29,045 nucleotides of DNA from Nemertoderma westbladi (taxonomy: Eukaryota > Xenacoelomorpha > Nemertodermatida > Nemertodermatidae). Both the position numbers and the translations under genes were made by a program. The stretch spans positions 1 to 29,045 of the forward strand of contig JAUCBJ010003181.1 in the NCBI GenBank assembly GCA_032718475.1, written 5' to 3'. How positions within the stretch are numbered: the stretch's first letter is position 1; every line of letters starts with the position of its first letter. Of this stretch, positions 24,250 to 29,045 are shown one piece after another. A model generated the notes under the pieces. That model saw only the letters and a program-made list of their open reading frames with translations. It did not search any database and had not been told where the DNA came from.

Positions 24250-25155
24250 GAGCGGCCCTAGAACGAGGTAGAGAGCGACCCTAGAACGAGGTAGAGAGCC
24301 GCCCTAGAATGAGGTAGATAGCAGTCCTAGAACAGAAATAGCCTTGAGGTAGAAAGCGGCCCTAGAACATAGCCCTGAGGTAGAGGGCGGTCCTAGAACA
24401 GTCCTGGGGTAGAGAGCAGTCCTAGAACGAGCCCTGAGGTAGAGAGCGGCCCTAGAACGAGGTAGAGAGTGGCCCTAGGACACCCTGAGGTAGAGAGTGG
24501 CCCTAGAACAGAGAAAGCCCTGAGGTAGAGAGCGGCCCTAGAACCCCTGAGGTAGAGAGCGGCCCTAGAACAGAGAAAGCTCTGAGGTAGAGAGTGGCCC
24601 TAGAACAGAGAAAGCCCTGAGGTAGAGAGCGGCCCTAGAACAGAGATAGCCCTGAGGTAGAGAGTGGCCCTAGAACGAGGTAGAGAGCGGCCCTAGAACG
24701 AGGTAGAGAGCAGCCCTAGAACAGAGATAGCCCTGAGGTAGAGAGCAGTCCTAGAATGAGGTTGAGAACGGCCCTAGAATGAGGTAGAGAGTGGCCCTAG
24801 AACGAGGTAGAGAGTGGCCCTAGAACAGAGATAGCCCTGAGGTAGAGAGCGGCCCTAGAACGAGGTAGAGAGCGACCCTAGAACGAGGTAGAGAGCCGCC
24901 CTAGAATGAGGTAGATAGCAGTCCTAGAACAGAAATAGCCTGGAGGTAGAAAGCGGCCCTAGAACATAGCCCTGAGGTAGAGGGCGGTCCTAGAACAGTC
25001 CTGGGGTAGAGAGCAGTCCTAGAACGAGCCCTGAGGTAGAGAGCGGCCCTAGAACGAGGTAGAGAGCGGCCCTAGAACGAGGTAGAGAGTGGCCCTAGGA
25101 CACCCTGAGGTAGAGAGTGGCCCTAGAACAGAGAAAGCCCTGAGGTAGAGAGCGG
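24250..25155. repeat. 597-bp offset duplication near the end of array 2
   Basis: The block with GAGAGCCGCCCTAG, AACAGAAATAGCC, AGAAAGCGG, AGAGGGCGGTCC and ACAGTCCTGGGG occurs at 24291-24480 and again at 24888-25100. The second copy has one extra 23-bp unit and one TTGAGG to TGGAGG change. Confidence 0.85.
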
Positions 25156-25915
25156 CCCTAGAACATAGATAGCCCTGAGGTAGAGAGCGGCCATAGAACA
25201 GAGAGCCCTGAGGTAGAGAGCGGCCCTAGAACAGATAGCCCTTGGGTAGAGAGTGGCCCTATAACATGGATGGCCATGAGGTAGAGAGCGGCCCTAGAAC
25301 AGAGAGCCCTTGGGTAGGGAGTGGCCCTATAACATGGATGGTCATGAGGTAGAGAGTGGCCCTAGAACAGAGAGCCCTTGGGTAGGGAGTGGCCCTATAA
25401 CATGGATGGTCATGAGGTAGAGAGTGGCCCTAGAACAGAGAGCCCTGAGGTAGAGAGCGGCCCTAGAACATAGATAGCCCTGAGGCAGAGAGCCGCCATA
25501 GAACATAGCCCTGAGGTAGAGAGCGGCCCTAGAATGAGGTAGAGAGTGGCCCTAGAACGTCCTGAGATAGAGAGCAGCAGAGCCTTGAGGTAGAGAGTGG
25601 CCCAAGAACATAGATAGCCCTGATGTAGAGAGTGGCCCTAGAACAGAGAGCCCTGAGGTAGAGAGCAGCCCTAGAACCCCTGGGGTACAGAGTGGCCCAA
25701 GAACATAGATAACCCTGAGGTAGAGAGTGGCCCTAGAACAGAGAGCCCTGAGGTAGAGAGCGGCAGTGTGGACATTTTTTAAATTTCTGAAGCAAAATAT
25801 AACTTATTGGTGCAGTAATCAGTGATTACATGGGGTCACAGCATTGTTTTAGTGTCGTATATTATATGTATTTGCCCCATTATTAGTTCAGAAATTTAAT
25901 GAATTATTTCCATAG

Positions 25916-26457
25916 GATTCGATATGGAGACGGAAGAGGAATACAACAGAATGAAGTGGACGACATTAAAAGCAGTGGAGAGTAAATTATCTGCAGTCGC
26001 CATAGATACGGATAAAAATAAAATAATTGGTTTCCGATTGTCCGGTTCGGTGGAGAAGAATGAAAAGAAATCTGAAGATGACGGTCCTCCTATGCCAGAA
26101 AACTTGGCGCAAATCTACGAATTATTCGCGTTTATGCGGAAAGATATCAACTTCTTCGAGCGATTCGGGGTCGATAAAATATTAACTTTCTTTGCATTGA
26201 ACGTCGATTCAGGTTACTCTGGGAGGGGGGTGGGGACCTCGTTGTCTCGTAAGTCTATGGAGTTGGGGAGGGGGGCTGGTTGTGGTGCTGTCACGGTCGA
26301 GGCCACCGGAAGCGGTTCGCAAAAAATCTACACTAATAAACTCGAGTTCGAATGTTTCAACGAAACATTTTATAATCAATATAAAGTAAACGGGAAAATC
26401 ATGTTTGATAATACAGGGAGGCATGTTAGTTGTAAGTTATTTGGAAAGCGATTGTAG
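25916..26457 (+). CDS. GNAT / arylalkylamine N-acetyltransferase-like protein, coding exon 2
   Basis: This exon gives codons 36-215 of the joined protein and ends at TAG 26455-26457. Residue numbers are for the joined 215-residue chain, a usual length for the family. LSAVAIDTDKNKIIGFRLSG (about 60-79) is the central strand pair. A helical segment with NLAQIYELFAF follows. ILTFFALNVDSGYSGRGVGT (about 124-143) holds the acetyl-CoA pyrophosphate-binding R/QxxGxG/A loop as GRGVGT at 138-143. SMELGRGAGC, EATGSGSQKIY and LEFECFNETFYNQY match motif B and the C-terminal strands of arylalkylamine N-acetyltransferase-like enzymes. The enzyme would transfer acetyl from acetyl-CoA to an amine in the cytosol. 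No signal peptide or membrane segment is seen. Two G-rich patches (about 26221-26235 and 26275-26286) encode the two GRG stretches. CGTAAGT at 26249-26255 is a donor-like site inside the exon. An ATG at 25924 could serve as a start if exon 1 is skipped, but that would lose the EEPL region. Confidence 0.88.
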
Positions 26458-26927
26458 TTATATCAGGTAGAGGGGACTTTCTACGCAAACACCCTCTCCA
26501 GGTGAAAAGGTACTCTAAAAATTAAAACTGTAACATGTTCTAATGACTTTAGTTAATTGTTTTGATTAGAATTATGTGACTCTGTAACCTGCTCCTTTCC
26601 CTAAACTGATAATTTAACATTAAGACGAGAATTAACTCGCTCAGATGGGATTTTTTTTTACGTATACGTATATTAAAGAAACAAAAGGTTATGCCCCTAT
26701 ATCCAGTTGCTCTGTAATCTACAAACAGTTATGTGGCCTACAGTCAACTATAATAGTACAATACTAATGCATAAAATATAGAGTACATTTGTTCTACGTT
26801 AGTTATTAAATGCAATTGTGGCACTGGAAGTTGTACAAAAAATGTTTTAGATAGTTTTAATGGTATATATCATAAAACTGCAAGTGTATAAGACAAACAT
26901 AATATTCCACAAAACTAATCCTCTTCG
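26458..26927 (+). other. 3' UTR and downstream AT-rich DNA
   Basis: No ORF or repeat of note. ATTAAA occurs at 26521, 26672 and 26805 and could act as a variant poly(A) signal for the upstream gene. No perfect AATAAA is seen close to the stop codon. The 3' end therefore cannot be fixed. Confidence 0.4.
26521..26526 (+). promoter_or_regulatory. Candidate variant poly(A) signal ATTAAA
   Basis: This is the first ATTAAA after the stop codon (64 bases downstream), followed by TGTAACATGTTC. It is the nearest candidate, but a six-base AT-rich match is weak evidence here. Confidence 0.3.
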
Positions 26928-26998
26928 TATTATTGATAGTAACAATGTGTTGGCAAGCTGTAATTTTCGAGGTGTTTGTTATTATATATTTATTATAG
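26928..26998. repeat. 70-bp direct repeat, left copy
   Basis: TATTATTGATAGTAACA, then TGTTGGCAAGCTGTA, then GAGGTGTTTGTTATTATATA recur in the same order at 27346-27413, 418 bases downstream. About five substitutions separate the copies. The two copies bracket the tRNA-like/hammerhead unit. Confidence 0.85.
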
Positions 26999-27034
26999 GA
27001 AGGGATCTAGGGGTCTTAACTCTTAACCTCGAAT

Positions 27035-27065
27035 GATAAGTTTATTTTACCGAAAATAACTTATC
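27035..27065. other. Imperfect hairpin
   Basis: GATAAGTTTATTTT, loop ACCG, then AAAATAACTTATC. The arms are complementary except for one extra T. It lies between the left direct repeat and the tRNA-like element. Confidence 0.6.
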
Positions 27066-27154
27066 TTTTATTGGCGCAATTGTAGGACTAAATCCCATCA
27101 CATGCGTACTTTTTAACTGGGTAGTGTACAAATTTAGGAATCATGTAATTTTTC

Positions 27155-27313
27155 TTGAAATTAATATCTCATATCTCTCCAAACCACGTACGCGTTTCGA
27201 CCTTACTGGGTCTCATCAGCGTGGTGTCGGATTCGAACCTGGGACCTCGAGGTGGAAGCCGAGACAACAACCACTAGGACACAGGTTCTTGAGATATGGA
27301 GTATTAATTTCAA
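27155..27313 (-). mobile_element. tRNA-derived short element (SINE-like) with inverted repeats at its edges
   Basis: Read on the minus strand, TGTCCTAGTGG (27281-27271) matches a Pol III box A. GGTTCGAATCC (27239-27229) is a perfect box B about 31 bases further on. The surrounding T-stem and acceptor pairings are broken, so it is tRNA-like and not a working tRNA. A hammerhead motif follows box B within a few bases. An imperfect 23-bp inverted repeat flanks the unit: 27155-27177 pairs with 27291-27313 with two or three mismatches. On the minus strand a run of four T, which could end Pol III transcription, appears about 130 bases past the hammerhead (27056-27053). Similar tRNA-promoter-plus-hammerhead design is known for schistosome Sm-alpha repeats and metazoan short retrozymes. 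I infer a relative of that class, and only one ribozyme copy is visible. Confidence 0.62.
27183..27225 (-). ncRNA. Type I hammerhead ribozyme motif with minimal stem III
   Basis: All parts are read 5'-3' on the minus strand. Stem I 5' arm is ACCACG (27225-27220). The core is CUGAUGA (27219-27213), an exact match to the invariant box. Stem II is GACC (27212-27209) paired with GGUC (27202-27199), loop CAGUAA, and has the conserved G10.1-C11.1 pair. The second core box is GAAA (27198-27195), exact. Stem III is CGCG (27194-27191) with U16.1 at 27190. H17 is A at 27189. The stem I 3' arm CGUGGU (27188-27183) is the perfect complement of the 5' arm. Predicted self-cleavage falls between 27189 and 27188. 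Stem III with its flanking A and U reads ACGCGU, a palindrome too short for a stable monomer. Such short-stem-III hammerheads are known to act as dimers (newt satellite 2, Sm-alpha). A at position 17 obeys the NUH rule but is usually slower than C. Activity is untested. Confidence 0.78.
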
Positions 27314-27345
27314 AGCCAGCTGCCATTTTATTAGCCCCTGAATTT

Positions 27346-27413
27346 TATTATTGATAGTAACAGTCTGTTGGCAAGCTGTATTTTTTGAGGTGTTTGTTAT
27401 TATATATTTTCTT
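27346..27413. repeat. 70-bp direct repeat, right copy
   Basis: This is the counterpart of 26928-26998 with a few substitutions (CAGTCTGTTGG for CAATGTGTTGG, TTTTTTGAGG for AATTTTCGAGG). It is in the same orientation. Confidence 0.85.
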
Positions 27414-27687
27414 TGTATCCTCTTTGTAAGTACAATGATTTATAATCACCTAATATATCGAGAGATAATTTATTAATGGTTTTAAGAAAATATACTTTAT
27501 GATGGGATGAGATGGGATTTGCATCCAGTTTCCCCCCTGTCCCAGTTATGTAGGCTTATAGATTTGTATAAATATATAATTAATATTGTTCTGATTGTTA
27601 ATATTTATTGTCAATCCGGGACCGGGATAAAAGTAACACGTAATTAATAACACAAATTAATTCAATAAATAGGATATGTCAAAATAT

Positions 27688-27742
27688 ATTTAAATGTCCA
27701 AATACGCATTTAAATGTCCAAATACGCATTTAAATGTCCAAA
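27688..27742. repeat. 20-bp tandem repeat, about 2.7 copies
   Basis: ATTTAAATGTCCAAATACGC is repeated almost exactly, with the last copy incomplete. Confidence 0.9.
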
Positions 27743-28684
27743 TTTAACTTTCTACATCTACTTTCTAATTTAACTATTCATTTATTTCAATAATTATTAT
27801 CTATAAATTTTGTAGCTGATTAAGAAACTGTAACCTGCGTTGTGCCTCCCGTTTAGTGACAATTACATGCTTTTTGCATTTTGTAACCTGCCCCTTTTTT
27901 TATTTTATAACATTTACTTTTAATAGTAAATATTTAAAGAAATATCCTGTTATAAATTACATAAATAAATAGCAATAATAAGATTTGAAGTAAAATCGTT
28001 ATTGTATCTTATTTTCATTATTAATTTCTATTGCATTATTACTATGTTTTATATTGAACACAATTTCGGAAATTAATACAGTTTCAATTTTAACTCTTTC
28101 TCAATTAAATTACGGCTATTTTGTCAGTTTATACAGGATTCTGAAAACACATAGGAAAACACAAGTAGAGTAAACACTAGAAACAACTGATCCATTGCTT
28201 AGCTTAATGGTGTTGAAGTGGTTCGGTGTCTTGGATATTGTGGTCGTAATTAAAGGTGAAGTTTATTTCCGGAAACTCACATCCCTAATCAGCATATAGA
28301 GAGGCTCAGATGGTTAAATCCGGAATATTGATACATTCTTTGTGAATCGAGTCATTATGTCTCTTATAGGTACTTTAATTTAATTTCTTCCAAATTGGGG
28401 ATATTGTTACAAGTGGCATCATCAGAGAATATCTGAGAGACAACTTTTATCATAGAGCTGTTGCTGCGGTTTCAGGTAATATACTTAGTCCTGTTCATGA
28501 GTTTCTTTACCCCATCCTGTTTTTTTGCCATGCATCTCGAAATTTTGTACACCTATTGCCCTGAAACTTTCTGACTTTTAATATTTTTCTATTTGCAACA
28601 TTTCGTAAAGGTTTCGCAACTTTTGGGTGACGGGTTCTCATTTCCTCAAAATTTTTGTCTCTCAAATTTAATTCGACCAGGGGA

Positions 28685-28701
28685 GGGGGGGGGGGGGGGG
28701 G
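28685..28701. repeat. Poly-G run of 17
   Basis: The run follows GGGGA. Its length is unreliable in most sequencing chemistries. Confidence 0.9.
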
Positions 28702-28915
28702 AATTTACCCCACCCTGTTTTTGTTATCCCATTTTATATATCCCATTTTACATATTTACATATCCCATTTTCTTATCATGTTTATTGCTTTTATCGAGTA
28801 AAGTTGATTCCTGTGGAGGTGTATAGTATCTCTAAGTATCAAACAGACCAACATGGTCTACAAATAGACCAACATTGGGCTAACCAGCATGTGAAGAAAT
28901 AAGGTCTTCAGTAAA

Positions 28916-29045
28916 CTTGAACTTGAACTTTATTTGCCATCAATAGCTAGTTAATACATAAAAATTACACCCCAGCACCATTCTTTTTACTAGAAAGCCA
29001 GCAAGCTGGCTTTAAACGAACCTGCCCCTCAAACCAGTACCGCAG
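28916..29045 (-). mobile_element. Likely 3' end of a second non-LTR retroelement, leaving the window
   Basis: On the minus strand the sequence ends in GGCAAATAAAGTTCAAG followed by TTCAAG, with 28916-28934 holding the repeated TTCAAG tail. A short hexamer tail after AATAAAGTTCAAG is typical of CR1/L2-type LINEs or SINEs that borrow their tails. Only about 110 bases of the body are inside the window, and no protein motif can be read. The family is not certain. Confidence 0.42.

Larger units (their letters stand above)
10057..25765. repeat. Satellite array 2: 23-bp core with variable spacers, 15.7 kb
   Basis: The core is GAGGTAGAGAG(CG/TG/CA)GCCCTAGAA(C/T). Spacers between cores include AGAGAGCCCT (33-bp unit), ATAGATAGCCCT or AGAGATAGCCCT (35), AGATAGCCCT, GGCCCT, CCCCT, ATGGATGGCCAT, or nothing (23-bp unit). 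10057 to about 14300 is mostly 33/35-bp units. From about 14880 to 19500 the CTATAACATGGATGGCCAT form is frequent. About 20330-24470 is rich in spacerless 23-bp units. 24480-25765 is mixed again. The array is GC-rich in contrast to its AT-rich flanks. By length it holds about 500 cores. The + strand, which is the sense strand of the host gene, is purine-rich. Scattered short open frames arise where neighbouring units share a length divisible by three. Confidence 0.97.
10004..25915 (+). other. 15.9-kb phase-1 intron made almost entirely of satellite
   Basis: The donor is AG|GTATGT at 10004. The acceptor is TTATTTCCATAG ending at 25915, preceded by a T-rich stretch and TTAAT-like branch candidates. 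Only about 53 bases at the 5' end and 150 bases at the 3' end are unique; the rest is array 2. That splicing restores one frame between two halves of one enzyme family is the main evidence for the intron. I see no exon-like sequence inside it. Confidence 0.8.
27414..28915. other. AT-rich intergenic DNA, no gene seen
   Basis: No convincing ORF. GTAACCTGC recurs at about 26587, 27829 and 27883 with a following C/T-rich stretch, and TTTACCCCA(T/C)CCTGTTTTT recurs at about 28505 and 28703. Both suggest degraded copies of an unrecognised dispersed repeat. AGACCAACATGGTCT near 28845 is a short palindrome. Confidence 0.5.

Noticed and set aside
10057-25765. CRISPR-like look of array 2 (constant core, variable spacers)
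   Set aside because: The spacers are a few recurring short sequences and not unique ones, the core is itself variable, and the window is a spliced eukaryotic gene region.
27229-27281. Functional tRNA gene
   Set aside because: Box A and box B are good, but the T-stem has at least three mismatches and no convincing acceptor or anticodon arm can be drawn. It is a tRNA-derived element.
27124-27354. 76-codon plus-strand frame containing SHQRGVGFEPGTSRWKP
   Set aside because: It is the antisense reading of the tRNA-like and hammerhead sequence, a common artefact in gene predictions.
28593-28826. 77-codon plus-strand frame through the poly-G run
   Set aside because: It is low-complexity (a poly-Gly stretch), shows no family resemblance and has no start context.

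Overview
The window looks like nuclear DNA of an invertebrate animal; I cannot place the phylum. There is no bacterial gene organisation. What is visible is one spliced protein gene of the invertebrate arylalkylamine N-acetyltransferase-like (GNAT) type, a non-LTR reverse-transcriptase relic, a tRNA-derived short element, and three unrelated tandem-repeat arrays that fill about 80% of the sequence.

Layout. 1-765 is AT-rich and holds an eight-copy 49-bp array (123-512). 766-1055 is the first copy of a dispersed repeat: a conserved head with a perfect 11-bp hairpin, then a GC-rich 28-bp minisatellite. 1092-2120 (minus strand) is the 3' part of a non-LTR retrotransposon ORF with RT motifs, cut off in mid-domain by satellite array 1. 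Array 1 (2121-9320) is made of 48- and 51-bp units with a 1,620-bp higher-order period. After a short poly-T insertion comes the second copy of the dispersed repeat (9387-9752).

9898-26457 is the main gene. A 106-nt first coding exon (9898-10003) ends at an AG|GTATGT donor. The second coding exon (25916-26457) starts after a CATAG acceptor. The junction is phase 1 and restores one reading frame of 215 codons. Exon 1 supplies the N-terminus with the EEPL segment, and exon 2 supplies the acetyl-CoA-binding GRGVGT loop, so neither exon alone could make an enzyme. The 15.9-kb intron between them is almost entirely array 2 (10057-25765), a GC-rich satellite with a 23-bp core and variable 0-12-bp spacers. 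Its common variants are CG/TG/CA at one dinucleotide and CG/TG at another, as expected from CpG methylation and deamination.

Downstream (26458-29045) is AT-rich noncoding DNA. On the minus strand at 27183-27291 there is a tRNA-like sequence with Pol III box A and box B, followed directly by a complete consensus hammerhead-ribozyme motif. Imperfect 23-bp inverted repeats bracket this unit, and a 70-bp direct duplication lies outside them. The window ends in what looks like the 3' tail of a second non-LTR element.

The most notable items are the hammerhead/tRNA element, the gene whose only visible intron is a 15.7-kb satellite, the methylation-like variant pattern in that satellite, and the many octamers in it equal to the let-7 5' end (perfect let-7 target octamers on the other strand).
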